Assembly (NCBI GenBank): GCA_002270565.1
Contig: NQMI01000016.1
Span: forward strand, 358,432-422,431
Direction: 5' to 3'
DNA: 64,000 bases
Origin: Stenocarpella maydis
Taxonomy: Eukaryota; Ascomycota; Sordariomycetes; Diaporthales; Diaporthaceae
Shown here: positions 35,201-47,195 of the stretch, in pieces
Layout: every line of letters starts with the position of its first letter
Position numbering within the stretch: the stretch's first letter is position 1
Notes under the pieces: generated by a model
What the model was told of the DNA's origin: nothing
Database searches by the model: none
The model's input: only the letters and a program-made list of their open reading frames with translations
Translations under genes and position numbers: made by a program

Positions 35201-35351
35201 TGGTAGCTGTTATGCGGGCGCTCTGAGCGCCTTCTCTATAGTGCCTTCCGTAAAGACCTTCTGGGTATCATAAAAGAAATATGAAGGAACTTTCCTTATG
35301 CACCTGTCCGACAACCGTGAATGCTAATGCATCATGCTCCTGTGTAATAAA
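32235..35351. other. Gene-poor, partly AT-rich stretch (3.1 kb)
   Basis: No convincing gene on either strand. A 17-bp direct repeat (GAGCTGCGGCGGTCCCT) occurs at 32399-32415 and 33430-33446, each preceded by an A-rich tract. A perfect palindrome CTACCTAGGTAG sits at 33527-33538. The rest shows only scattered short frames. Confidence 0.5.
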
Positions 35352-37128
35352 TCATACAAAATCCCCAGGCGCCATATCCGCCTCTTTCAAAGATGGTTGC
35401 CGTGGGTTTGCCCACCCCACAGCCTGGAAATCGACCATGTTGAAGTGATCTGCGGACACACGCGTCCTCGCTGACCCGTATTGCCTCCGGGAACCGAAGT
35501 CAGAGACTGGAGACACTGCTGCTGAGCCGTCGGACCCCATGCGGTGGATCCTAGGCCGAGGGGCGCTGAGCCCATCGCTCGCGACAGTGGAGCCGACTGA
35601 GCTGTAGCGGCCGTGTGCGTGGGCGAGGGGCCGGACGTTCCCGGCGACCCGCACTGGGAAGTCGCTGCCGAGAGCCTCGTGGATAATGGCGCTCGGCGGC
35701 TGGGTGACGACGATCTCGTCCAGTATGCTCTGGACAGACGGGCGCCGGCGGATGTCTGGTGCCGGGAAAGGGCTGTTGAGCGGGCCCCTCGACAGCGTCC
35801 TGGCCACCCTTCTTTCCGAATGTGGGCTCCCCACAAATTCGTGATGACTGTGGCTTTCGCATTGGGACGACGCGCGGCTGTGATACGTCCTTGAAAGCCC
35901 CTCGCAGCTGGTATCGATGGTTGGCCTGGTGCTTGGCCGGGTGCTGACCCGCGTGCTGAGCTTCTCGATGTCATGGTTCTCATGTGAGAATGAAAAGCGG
36001 GAAGGACCAGGCTTTACTGCCTCCACGGGCGCGGGCAATCCACGGGCCGACTCTCTCCTGAGCTGAGCCTTGTGCGGCCTACAGCTGGATAGCGCATAAT
36101 CCGCGCGCCTTTCCCTGGAGATGCGAGCGTAGATAGGTCGCAGCGTCGGGAGACAGGCGCAAATAATTGCGATGCAGACTTCGGCGATCGACCACGCCGA
36201 GGCATCGAGGTTCTCGTACGTGACGTCTGGATTGATGTTGACGATGGGCAGGTACATGATCCTGATACCTGATATGCCGCAGTTGCTGCGCGTATTTTGT
36301 CAGCAATGTAACAACATCAGTGCCAGGGGCTGGCTCGAAATACACTCACAAGAGACCTAAGCAGAAGACCAGGATTAGGAGGAGGCGCTGGCCTATCGAG
36401 ACTCGCATGCTCCATAGCGCGGGAATGGGCATAGTAAATATCACGATGTCACTCAGTATATTGCCGGCGGAGTGGATGTACCACTGGAAATTTGGGATAC
36501 AGGTTGCCTTGGTATCGATTCGCCAGTATCCCTGAATGGGAACGCAAGAGAAGATGGACAGCATGACCACCGAAATGCTCCATGAACCAATGATGAGAAG
36601 TGCAATATTGATCGTCCTGCGGAGCTTCTCACCAAAGATGCGCCGGTACTGCAGCAGCAGGGCGATCTTGATCGAGCCCAGCCCGCAGTAGTACAGGATC
36701 ATGGCGATGTAAAAGCGCTGTTGATAGCCATCAGCAAGGGAAGCAGACGACGATGGACCCGAGGGCGACATACCTCGAAGTATGATTCTATCTGAGTGTC
36801 GCTCAGGTTCCAGATATGTTGACCAAGTCCCACCTGAGCCATGAGACAGATAGTAATGCCGTTAGCGATAACGAATAACTGAGGAGTACAGGTTAGTACT
36901 CGACTAAACCATGCCGCAGCTGAAATAATGCCTGTATCTTACGATTGCCACCAAGACGCCCCAATCGTCCAATGAAACGCGGTTGTCGAGTCGTTGCCGA
37001 GCATAGAAGCGCATGGCGACCACGAGGGCAGTGAGCGGTATCAAGGTGGAGACGACGACCACGGCGACTCCCGCCCTGCTGTCCGTCGGCGGCTCGACCA
37101 TGTCCGAGCCTCGAAGGTTCGAGTCCAT
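35352..37128 (-). CDS. Seven-TM rhodopsin-domain (SAT4/PTH11-type) integral membrane protein
   Basis: Four exons, 37128-36943, 36878-36774, 36717-36350 and 36285-35352 (introns of 64, 56 and 64 nt), give 530 aa in agreeing phases. Seven hydrophobic segments are visible: VAVVVVSTLIPLTALVVAM; the W-G-V-L-V-A-I/LFVIANGITIC region; FYIAMILYYCGLGSIKIALL; INIALLIIGSWSISVVMLSI; AGNILSDIVIFTMPIPALW; LLLILVFCLGLFNCGISGI; and AEVCIAIICACLPTLRPIYA. RFYARQRLDNRVSLDDW, C-V-P-I-Q-G-Y-W and CACLPTLRPIYAR are family hallmarks. A long Ser/Arg-rich cytoplasmic tail of about 230 residues follows. Relatives are plasma-membrane proteins, some acting as receptor-like sensors in plant-associated fungi. No ligand can be inferred. 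The next gene on the same strand is a P450, 1.6 kb upstream. Confidence 0.9.
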
Positions 37129-38776
37129 CTTGTCTGTAAGCTAGCCCATCAGAGAATATGCGGGAGCGATTGTCTCGTTCGTCAGCCGTTGAATAGAAGC
37201 TTGAACTGTGCAAGACATCGCCAGCAGGAAAGAATAAGTTCGGAAATATTGGCCCATGGTCAACCAGATATAATAACCTCTGGAATCACACTCTGCGCAC
37301 CACGAGTCCGAAGGACGTGATGATGGCCATTCTGGAACAGACCAGTTGACCAGTTAGCACAGCACATGGCGTGTTTGGGTGTGTGAGTGTGTGTGGACCC
37401 ACAAGAAAACCAAGAGAAACTCCGAGCGCAAGCTCATGTCGTGTCGTCCCAAGTCTGCAGATGCGACTCACTAGGTCGCAAATCGCATGACAGGGTGCGA
37501 ACTCTATTTCGTTATTGCTCGCATCCCGCTCCCATACCTCTCGGACAAGGGAGCGTTACCTAGGTAGCACATGAGGGAAACAAACTGCAAAAGAACCCCC
37601 AGACTGATTAATTCGCTAGGGACCCCGATGGGCCGGATGTGCAAGACCAGTCCAGACGCTGCGCCTCTGCCCTTTGTCCCAGCCCATCGGCCGAGATGCA
37701 TGAGGTCCGATGTCCAATGCAACCAATCGCGGCCCAACCCGTTTGTTTCTGGCCTGGTTTTCCGAGCTCAATGCCGCTGACGGCACAACGGCTGCTGAGC
37801 TAGCCAGAGCTAGCCATGCAAATTGAGATGGCAGACGCCGCTGGAACGCGGGCTATCCTGCGCTTTGGTGAGCTGTATCACATCTCTTGTCCCCCCCCCC
37901 CCGGCCCAAAAAAAAGCCTAATTAAACTTTCGCACTACGAACGAGATGGCGCTACTGCTGAAACCCGCCGGCCTGAACACACCTGACTCCATGAGTCGCG
38001 AGGCGACACTTGTGATCCTACGGTTTGCATCTGTTGTAATCGACAAATGTTGAGACGCTCGAGAGGATTCGCGTCTTCCTTCCTTCTGAGTAGACTCGGC
38101 CGTGCTCCGGCCCCCGGAACCGAGCCTCTGGCCCAGCACAATGGTTCCTCAATGCCAGATCAAGCCTAATTTGACCGTTTTAGAATCGCGTATAATGCCT
38201 AACGTCCTCAGCTTACCTTCTGTGCACTCGACCGCGGTGGGCTACAGCACTTAATTATTCCCGATTAATTATTCCCGAGCTCCACCTTGTGCCGAACCGT
38301 CGGCTTTGGATCTTGGGACGTTGAGTGGCGCCTAACTCAAAGCCTAGCTCGGTATTTGAGTCAGACAGGGCGAAGCAAGTCTCATCGAGATGGCCAGAGG
38401 CTTCCCATGATTTTTTGATAACATCGAGAAAGGGGCCAGGTTGAGATGGAACCCCGAGGTCCACTCTTGTGGTCCAAACGAACTCGTGGAGCCTGTCGCT
38501 CGGCTAGCGGGCCCACCCGCCAGCCCGCTATATTTCCCCGGGTTGCATAAATTGTTTAACGTCTCGAACGAATCGGCCACCGTAACATCCAGGACTTGCG
38601 CTCAACACGCGACATTGTTTCACCTATCCCGAGGCAGTCCACCATCGCCAAAATCGCGTGGTCATCGGGCCGGCGCGCGGCCAGCTATGTAGTTGCCCAC
38701 TGCCACTCCTGTCAAGCTGAAGCCATGATCTGCTCGACTCATAGGACGAGCGCGGTCGCTTATGAGGTTTCGGAGT
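37129..38776. other. Intergenic, no gene seen
   Basis: Upstream region of the rhodopsin-domain gene and 3' flank of the P450. Contains TACCTAGGTA at 37557-37566 and a C run of about 12 followed by an A run near 37891-37916. Open frames are short and without features. Confidence 0.45.
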
Positions 38777-40557
38777 TTATTGCTTGGTCCCGGCGCCCAG
38801 AGACAGGCGGCACCCATCCGCGCTGGCGACCACCAACGTCAGGGTCTGCCTCTCCCGGCCTACTTCGACCTGGGGCTCTGTATCCGGAACAGCGATGCGT
38901 GGAAAGACCTGAATCAGACGACACACAGTGTATGAGACTTCCAGGAGCGCGAAATCCTGGCCCAAGCAGAGGCGTGGTCCGCCGTTGAAGGGTAGGTATG
39001 CCCAGCCCACGTCTTTCAGCCTGTCCTCCTCCCAGCGCTCCGGCCTGAAAGCCTCGGCGTCCTCCCCGTATATGTCCTTCCTCCGGTGCATTGCGTAGAC
39101 GCAATATCCAACTGCCTGCCCGGGGCGGACGAGGATGGGTGCTTTTCTGTCGGGGCCGCCGCCAACGGGTAGCGTGGTTAGGCGGGTTGCCTCTCTGGAG
39201 TTGACCGGGACAGAAGGGTACAACCGCAGTACTTGGAGCCATTCAGATCTCTGCAAGCAATGATGGATGGGCTGTTCATTGGTGGGTGCTCACCTTCTTT
39301 CACAACCATATTCAGGTATGGCATCCGCGTGGGCTTCATGTCGTCTCTCGAGGGTGGCTGCGAACCAGGTCCAAGGCCACAGACACTGGCAATCTCCTCC
39401 TGTAGATGATTGAGAACCCGTGGGTGGCGCGCCAGGAGCCTTAATGACCAAGACAGACAGCAGCCGGTTGTGTCGCGCCCGGCGAGGAGCACGTTGAAAC
39501 ATTGATCTCGCAAGACCTTGCGATCCTGTGTCTGCTCCGCAAGCGCGTCGATGAATGAATACTTGCTGCGCGATTCCTCCTTCTCCTTGCCTTGTGTCTT
39601 GCCGCCCGGCCGCAGCGCCTTATCCACCGCCCCATCCACAAACTGATGGCACCTTTTGCATGCGTCACGAAAGGCCTTGTCATTAAGCAGCCAGTAGAAT
39701 TGGCCAAGGCGGCCGCGGTGCGCGAGGTAGTCCTGTGCCAAGTTGAATGCCTGCGCAAAGGATGACTCCTGGCCAGCGACCTCACCCCAGTCGAGGTCCA
39801 GTACCGAGTCGCCGAACAGTAAGAACATGGTGGTGTCGAAGGTCAGCTTGAAGAAGAGTGGCTGGAGATCAACCGTGCTGCCATCACCTGGTATTGCGCT
39901 GATCAGGTCCTGTACGCAGTCCTTTATCATCTCAAAGTTTTGGGACCTGTTGGAGGCGAACTGAGGCCTCAGGAGAGCCCTGGAGTGCTTCCAGGGGGCC
40001 CCATCCTGTGTGAAGATGCCGCTGCCCAGAAGCGGTCGAAACTGAGTAGCTCGGAGACCAAGACCGTAGTCTGTGCGTTTTCACCAAGAGTCAGTTTGTC
40101 TCCGAGCTCTGTTTGGTCCCGGCGGACACACCTTCAAAGTTCGATGAGAGAACAGCCTCGATGTTCTCCGGGTCCACCGTGTTGACTCCGGTAGCCCCCA
40201 GGAGCTCCTGAACAAACGTCGTGCCGTTTTCGTCGACCACGCCAAGGAAGAAATGCAGGATCTGCATGGATCGGGCGTACTTCAGAGCCTTCAGCAGCAT
40301 GTCCAGCCCAAGAGGCCATCTTGAGTTCCAAGTTTTGGGCGGGAGACATCCTTTCTGTGCAGCGAACCGACTCTCCTCCTGGTATCAATTGATGTTATTA
40401 GCGACTGGCCAGACTCGAGGGATGACGGATCTGGGCTCACTCGGAGACGCTGGCTGCGGCCCAGCAGGAACCATGCCAGCACTGCCGACAATATGACGCT
40501 GAGGGTGATCCGAACGACACGTGACTCGTAGAACCCTGATCTCGTCTGCTGGTCCAT
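38777..40557 (-). CDS. Cytochrome P450, CYP52-like (n-alkane/fatty-acid hydroxylase group)
   Basis: Four exons, 40557-40441, 40378-40132, 40070-39294 and 39231-38777 (introns of 62, 61 and 62 nt), give 531 aa. An N-terminal membrane anchor ([17 protein letters not shown]) targets the ER. The I-helix motif AGRDTT is at about 318-323. ExxR is at 380-383, split by the last intron and restored exactly on splicing. The heme loop [14 protein letters not shown] has the ligand Cys near 469. Text such as [33 protein letters not shown] and [20 protein letters not shown] matches the CYP52/CYP63 type, which hydroxylates alkanes and fatty acids at or near the terminal carbon. The exact substrate is unknown. 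No other pathway gene is adjacent. Confidence 0.92.
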
Positions 40558-42109
40558 TGTGCTCGACGGACCGACAGCGACGTGGTGACCTGGTCTGAGG
40601 TGGATCTTAGGACATACTGCAGGCGGCAGAACCTGGCTGGTTGAGGAATTTCCATGCTGCAATGCAAGAATTCAGCAAGGTTGCAATCCTAAAGCAGGTT
40701 AGTGCTGACCAAGCACGTGACGTCCCAAAGTGACCGTCAAATATGAAAGCCGAGACCAGACTCCGCATAATTTACTGCTTCTTTCTTGTTTTGGTCTTCG
40801 AAATCTATTAGTTTCCACCAAGATGAAAAATAGCTATTATGGAATAAAGGACCTACGCGATGATGGCATTTCCTGGGCGCGGGGGATGGCCAGGCAACAC
40901 ACAGCTGGGAGCCTAACACTCCCGATCTCCTTTGTTGGAGCAAGGCAGGAAGTCGAGGCCTTCAGGTAACAAGAGAAGTCTCTAACCTATATTCTGTGCC
41001 TCAGTGTTCTGTCCGGTGGTTCGAGTGGGTATAAGCGACTGCGAGCTTCGGTGTCTCAGGGCCCTCTGCGCATACACGCGTTTCCTGTGATAGCCTCGAG
41101 CCGGCCCTCGTACTCCAGAAGATGTATAAAATCCAGGATTCTATGTTGACTTTCGAGCCTAGCTAGAAATCACCTTTTAATACTCTATATTCCATTTAAG
41201 CTGTGAGAGAATAGCTGCCGTCGACATGCCAATACCTAAGTCGCGGTGGTGGCCTCGATTGATTGAACCATCACCGAATGTTCATGATTGTTACCTAACA
41301 ATGCTTGCTATTCTGTCTTTGAACTCTGGTTGTGGTGATTTCTAGATTTTGTCCATTTCTGGCATGATCGTCGATGAATTGAGCTCTTCCATTCTTTGCC
41401 ACCAAATTGTAACCTGCGCAGCCGGGCTGGTCGACTGTCTGGGGAGAGGTCACAAACAAACTTCTACCACATTCACTTTGTCCTAGTAATAATTGCATTC
41501 ACCTGGTATCAGTACATCAATCAATCGCGGCCTAGGCTCCCTTACTGCAGCTGTCGACCCTTCAAAATTTTCCAACCCCAACCGATCTCCCCGTCTAAAC
41601 TCTTCCCCCTTCCTGCTTCCATCTCCCCAACTCATCTTGATTTTGACCGCATCTTGTCTTCCGTCGACATCTTGTCTTTCGTCGACAAAATCAAGAAAAA
41701 TACCTGACTCCATTAAAGATCTCGACCAAGAGCGGCCTGCTCTCTTCCTGGACATTGATACTTTATACCGTCAGCTCCCAAAACACCATTCCTGGGTACA
41801 TCAACCTACCCATCTCGAGCAAACAGAACCCATTTCTGGCCTCCATATTGAGCAAGTGTACTACAGCTTGACAGACTGTCGAAGCAACTTGAAAAGTTTT
41901 CGTAAGCGTGCTAACTTGTCTTCTGCTGATTCTCCTTGCCCTACGACCACCGCCTGCCACACCGACAGCCACTGAACCTCTCCACCAACGACTCAAATCT
42001 GCTGCCGCTCAATAACTACCTTTTTTTTCCGCTGATAGTATCTAACGGACCATCGCAGATTATTGTTTGACCTGAAAGTACCTGCGTTGGTCTCCCAGGA
42101 CACCCCACC
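40558..42109. other. Divergent promoter region between the P450 and the giant coiled-coil gene
   Basis: 1.55 kb. Bases 41490-42090 are pyrimidine-rich and probably include the 5' leader of the plus-strand gene. The long frame at 41493-41975 lacks an ATG start and family features, so it is not called. Confidence 0.4.
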
Positions 42110-45100
42110 ATGGCCGGCGACGTACAGCGCGCCTTGAGCGCGCTGCTATGGCGCCTCTTCGCGACACTTGGCATGTTTGCCATCGCCTACGTTACCTGGA
42201 ATGCCCCTATTCCAGCACTCTATGTCTCCTTCTCCCGGTTTATGTCCTCCTATGCTTTGTTCTTGGCGACTTCGTCCCCTCCCACGTTGCTCGCTCGCTC
42301 GTCTTACCTACTCCGCAACATCGACCTTGTCATCACGTACCTGTTCTTCGTTGTGGCCCTCATATGGGAAGCCCTCTACCAGCACACGCCTGACGCCGTG
42401 GTCTTTATATCGATGATCAGTCTGAACGACCTCTGCTACGGCTCTTTTGGGGGTTGGCCTCGCCTCAAGGCTGCGTACAAGGCTGCTGATCGGAATGTGA
42501 TAGGCGCAATCAGGCGTAGGTTGCCGCAGATGCGTCAGCCTGGTACAGATACTGCCCAGGTTGAGGCCTTTGGCGACCGTTCATCCGATACTGAGACCGA
42601 ATCTGTACGCTTGTTCGTGAGAGACTTCGCTGAGCCTGAGGAATCTTCCGAGTCGGAGCAACCAGATATGACCAATCCCACCAGTGGTCTTCCTTCACGG
42701 TCCATCATCCTTTATAAAGCTTCTGTCGGAGATTCCGAAGAGCCACAGAATCAGACTTGGGCTTGGCTGAAGAAGGCCGTCTGGTGCACCCCATCCGCAA
42801 TTTTCAAGATCGCACTTTTTGTTGCAATGCTTGGAGTTGCTACCTGGCTGGTACACAGCGCCATCGACACGGCATTAAAGAGTCCAGCGGTCCTCTCCGA
42901 GCCTATGGAAAGCGCCGCTCTGGTCGAGATCGAGGCAGTCATCCCAGACAATAAGCGCAAAGTCCCGATCCCTGTTCCAGTCGCCGAGTTCACCCCTACC
43001 GGTACGTTGTGCGCATCCAGCCAGGCTCCTCCAACGCCCACGCCGGCTGCCAGGTCAAGCTGGATAGGGACAACCACGCCAATCCCGATGCCCACGGCTA
43101 TGCCAAGCGCTGCCCCTGAGCCTGTGCCTGAGCCAGAGCTGCTGCTACTACTACAGGACGAAGCCCTCGACCTCATGGACATCTTCAAGGTTTACCAACC
43201 TCCTGATACGGAGCCTCTTCTTGCATTGTATTTCAGTCTCGACAATTCTACACAATATGCCGTCATTGCAGGCTCTTTGTTTATAATATGCTGTCTCTTA
43301 CAGACCATTTTGAAACTAGTAGCCATCCTCCTGGTCTTGGCCGTCACCTACTTCACCTCGGCCGCTGTCTTCGCCTTGCTGCTGTTCTACAGGTTCACCG
43401 CCCAGAAAACAATCGCAATTGGCCTGCCTGCGGCACTAGTCCTGAACTCATGTCTCCTGGTCGCTTATTACTCGCTCAGGGATGTGCCAGCAACCTGCTG
43501 GAGCAACCTCAGTGAGCTCGCCAATCTGAGGAGCCACCTCGAGGCCTTGTCTGAGAAGAGCAAGTGGGGACTGTACGAGACTCATAACTCCATCACTGCT
43601 TTGAAGAGTATCTTGCGTGGGCTCCTGGCTTTATTTATCTCTCTTAATGCTAGAGTGGACGGACTGAGCAAAAACCTTGACGTCTTGAACGAGGACCTTG
43701 GGGAACTGAGAAGCCACTTTGAGTTCTCGTCTCAGCAGAGCGGACAGAGATTGGAAACGGCGCAGAATTCCATCACCGCTGGCAAGAAGCTCTTTCGTCG
43801 GGTCCTGATTTGTCTTTTCTCACTCAACGTCAGAAAGGCGGACCGCGACGAAGTCTTGCCCCGCATCGACCAGCTGACCACCACTGTTGATGGCCTCAAA
43901 CAGTCGAAGGCATCCGTCGATACCCTGCGTGTAATACAGGATTATCTTTCGTCTCAGATCAACTCGCTCATGAACGACAGAAAGGTGGACCACGATGAAT
44001 TCTCGCGCAGCATTACCCAGCTGACCGGCACAGTTGATGGCCTCGATAAGTCGAAGGTGGACGCAAAAGCTATGAGCGCAGTACTAGGTGAGTTGATCTC
44101 TCTGCGTACCTTAGTTGAGAACATCAAAAAATCGAAGGCAGATGATTCAGGCCTTGAAACTTTGCGGAGCGAGCTGGTTGCGATTCCCGACCTCGTCGAA
44201 CGTCTGACAGGGGCCAAAGCCGAGGCTACAGCCGTGGAAACACTGCGCACTCAGTTCCAGGACGATCTTGATAAAGCTGTCAGGGATTTGAATAAATGCG
44301 GCCAAAAGGAGGAGTCTGACCGTTGCAGAGACCAGCAAAAGATTTGCGACAGGATCGACTCCCAGGCAACACTCTACAATGAGTATAACCGTGCGATCGA
44401 GACCCTCAAAGAAGATGTTAAGGCGTTAAAGGAAGAAAACATCGCGTACTTACAGAGAGAGTTCGAAAGAAACAACGCCATCAATGAGAGACTGGCCAAA
44501 CTTGAGAAGGAAAACCAAGCCTTGAAGTCCAAGAACGAGGAATTGATGGATGTCATCGGCACTTTGAAGCAAGGTGTCGGCTCGCTTCAGGAACAGTTGC
44601 CAGATGTACGGAATAGGGTGCATGATTTGCAGATGATCAAGGTCTCAAACCAGGACCTGGGACTGCACCTGGATGTTCTCAGCTGTGGAGCCATCAAGCA
44701 GCATAGGGAGGCCATGGAGGCGAACATGGATCTGAGCACCACCGTCCTCGACTACGCAGCACAGACCAAGAAGGGCTTCACTAGGATGCATGATGCCCTC
44801 ACTCCAACTATCAATGGCTGCTTGGATCCCATCAAGGAGGAAGTCGCCAAACTCAAGGCCGATATGCAGAAGATGTTTGCTGAGGCCCCCACGAGGCTCG
44901 ACGCAGCCGACGAGCCAGCCTTACGCGCTCTGGACCTTGCGACAACCACCAAACCGCAGCTCCATGACCCCGCTGTCCAGGTCGAACTGGACGGCCTCAT
45001 CTTGAGCAGGATCACCCAAATCATGGAACGCTACCTAGCCAGTGATGATTTCCTAGCCGCTATCCGGGACGGGAAATTGACGATAAAGAAACAATCCCGG

Positions 45101-46592
45101 CGCGACCGCCTGCGTGCCCAGGTCCATGTTTACACCGAAGAACTCCTTGAACAGCAGGAAATTCAGGAAAAGATCTTCACCAGCATCATTGAACGAGAAG
45201 CCCTCAATAACAACCTCTTTGGTGATCCTCAAGGGGTGATCTCCGGAGGTCGGGCTACCTGTCCTGAAAGCACGTCACCAAACAACACCATCACCACTTC
45301 CCCCGTCACTGAGGGACCCACCATCCCGGACGATGGCCACCAACACAACCTTGCCACTCACGGTGACCCTCGCGAAGATCCCCACGGGTTGATCCTCGGA
45401 AGGCCCGCGATGCTGTTGGATGGCCACATCTCGTCCGGGCCCTCTAGTAATGACGGTGGAACTGTACTTTTGGACGATGACGCGCTTGAGCGGCGGAGGC
45501 GGATGAAGGGCAAGGGCCCTTGCAAGGCTGACGGGCTGACCTATGCCCAGCTTTATGGCCCGGCTGAGCCTGTACAGCCTTGCGGTAAGGAGGAGGAGGA
45601 GGAGGAGGAGGAGGAGCAGCCAGACGATGAGGCTGAGACAGACGATGACCTCGACGATGACAGTGATAACGGATCCGACGAGGAAGACGACGGCCCACCC
45701 GGATCGCCTGCTGGGAGCAGTGCCTCCCACGGCCACAATGGGCCCGGTGGCAGCGATGATGATAATGTCCTGGGCTGTGATGGTTATGCGGCCGGTCCAT
45801 CATCCAACCCAGGCGACCCCGTTGGAGCCCCTGGTCTCGGCAGCTCCCACTCTCCTACTGGCCCGCCTCCGAGCATCAGTGATGCTCACAGCCAGGAGCC
45901 CGCTGCTGGGGGCGATCTTCATGACACTGGCAAGACATCGGGGAAGGCACAGCCACAGTCTCGCCGACGCAAGAGAGGCTGTCGCGGTGGGGCACGAAAG
46001 AAAAAGACGTCGTCGGGCATCCAGAACCTCGTTGCTAACGCCATTCCTACCATGAGCTACGAGCAGTTCATGGCCAACAAGGGGAACGCGAAGCTGGTGA
46101 ACAACAACCAGGAGCAGGCTGAGCCAGCGCCGCAGTCGCAGCCTCGGCAGGAACAAGGACAGGTTTCAAAGAACAGGAAGTAAGCTAAACCCCTTTATCT
46201 TTATTAGCGGTGATCCCAATCGATATTGAAGAGGCGAACTAACACATCATAGGACCTCAGGGCCATCTTCTGACTGTGGCAGCTCAGATGACGAAGACGA
46301 TGACGACAAGGCCGAACAGCAGCCGCGCACTACCTCCTGGAAGGCTGCAAGGGGCTATTTGAGGACCTCAAAGTCGACACACAAGAGCGTGCAAGCCAAG
46401 GTCAGAGCGGCGATAACAAAATTGAAGGAGGAGATGAGATCGCACGAGCAAGGTAAACAGCCTGTACGAGACAAGAACGGGCTCACGCCAGCGCAGGAGC
46501 TGCTTAGGGCCGAACAGGAGAACCTGAGGCAGGCCCAGAATCTTCTGGCAGAAAAATTGATGACCTTGAAGGAAGCAACACAGGCCGAGTAG
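42110..46592 (+). CDS. Giant membrane-anchored coiled-coil protein (1469 aa), function unknown
   Basis: Exon 42110-46179, then a 73-nt intron (GTAAGC..AACTAAC..ATAG), then exon 46253-46592. The start context is ideal (CACCATGG). At least six hydrophobic helices lie in the first ~470 residues (WRLFATLGMFAIAYVTW, VITYLFFVVALIWEALY, IFKIALFVAMLGVATWLVHS, AVIAGSLFIICCLLQTIL, LVAILLVLAVTYFTSAAVFA, IGLPAALVLNSCLLVAYYSL). A Pro/Glu-rich loop separates the groups. Residues about 480-1000 form a long coiled coil with internal repeats (ITQLTGTVDGLDKSK-like units). A low-complexity acidic region (poly-Glu, then Asp-rich) and a basic RRKRGCRGGARKKK patch follow. The last ~110 residues are again coiled coil. 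The UAG stop at 46590-46592 is followed in frame by 70 more open codons. No known domain; a membrane tether or scaffold is a guess. Confidence 0.78.
45222..45403 (-). repeat. Two copies of the dispersed palindrome inside a coding exon
   Basis: Bases 45222-45250 and 45376-45403, read on the minus strand (CCTCCGGAGATCACCCCTTG and CCTTCCGAGGATCAACCCGT, each followed by GGATC-like sequence), match the 27.3-kb and 21.4-kb palindromes. In the protein they encode the similar phrases GDPQGVISGGR and EDPHGLILGRP. Confidence 0.5.
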
Positions 46593-46805
46593 AAAGAGGT
46601 AGCGGAGAAGAAGATACAGGAGGCGCAAAAAGAGCTAGGGCAAGGATTTGACCTGAGAGAGCAGGCGAAGACCCTGCGAGCACAAGCACGGCAGCAGTAC
46701 ACACCGGACAGTTCGCAGAACCAGGCAGCTCAGGGAACTGGCCACACCGCCAGTCGTTATAGGAAACGGGGTAGACAGGGAAGGGGTAATATGGGTGCAA
46801 ATTGA
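46593..46805 (+). other. In-frame 70-codon open extension after the UAG stop
   Basis: Directly after the UAG at 46590-46592 the same frame stays open for 70 codons to a TGA at 46803-46805. Its text is Gln/Glu/Ala/Lys-rich (KEVAEKKIQEAQKELGQGFD) and continues the coiled-coil character of the preceding exon. This suggests either a recent CAG-to-TAG change or stop readthrough. Confidence 0.5.
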
Positions 46806-46919
46806 GGCACAGGAAAATGCTTGACAGGGGCTAGGATTTAGCTTGGATGGTTACGAATAATAGAATGGACTTGTACCTAGTATGTATAGGTTAAGAACCC
46901 AAGTAATATTCACAGATCT

Positions 46920-47195
46920 TCCTCTGGTGTTGGAGGCCTTCCCCTGGGTGTATTGGTGTATGGAAAGGCCTTTCTCTGGGTGTTTTCAGGGACCTACTCT
47001 ACGTGTATAAGCGTGGAGGGTTTGCCTCTGGGTATGTGGGTATGGAAAACCTTCCTGTGGATATATAGAGAGACTTTCCCTAGGTATTTGGAGGGCCCTC
47101 CTCAAATGCTGTGGGCATGTGGGTGTGGAGAGTTTTCCTCTGGGTGTAAGGACGGCCCTCCTGTGGGCGTGTAGGTGTGGAGGGGCTCTGAGCTA
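46920..47195 (+). repeat. Degenerate minisatellite array, family A, plus orientation
   Basis: About ten irregular units of roughly 20-37 bp around the consensus GGAGGGCCTTCCTCTGGGTG followed by TGTGGGTGT, for example GGAGGGTTTGCCTCTGGGTA, GGAAAACCTTCCTGTGGATA and GGACGGCCCTCCTGTGGGCG. Noncoding. The same unit recurs near 50.2, 51.5 and 63.8 kb. Confidence 0.75.

Noticed and set aside
35352..40557. Secondary-metabolite cluster built on the P450 and membrane protein
   Set aside because: No PKS, NRPS, terpene synthase or pathway-specific regulator lies in the window; the P450 type points to alkane/fatty-acid oxidation.
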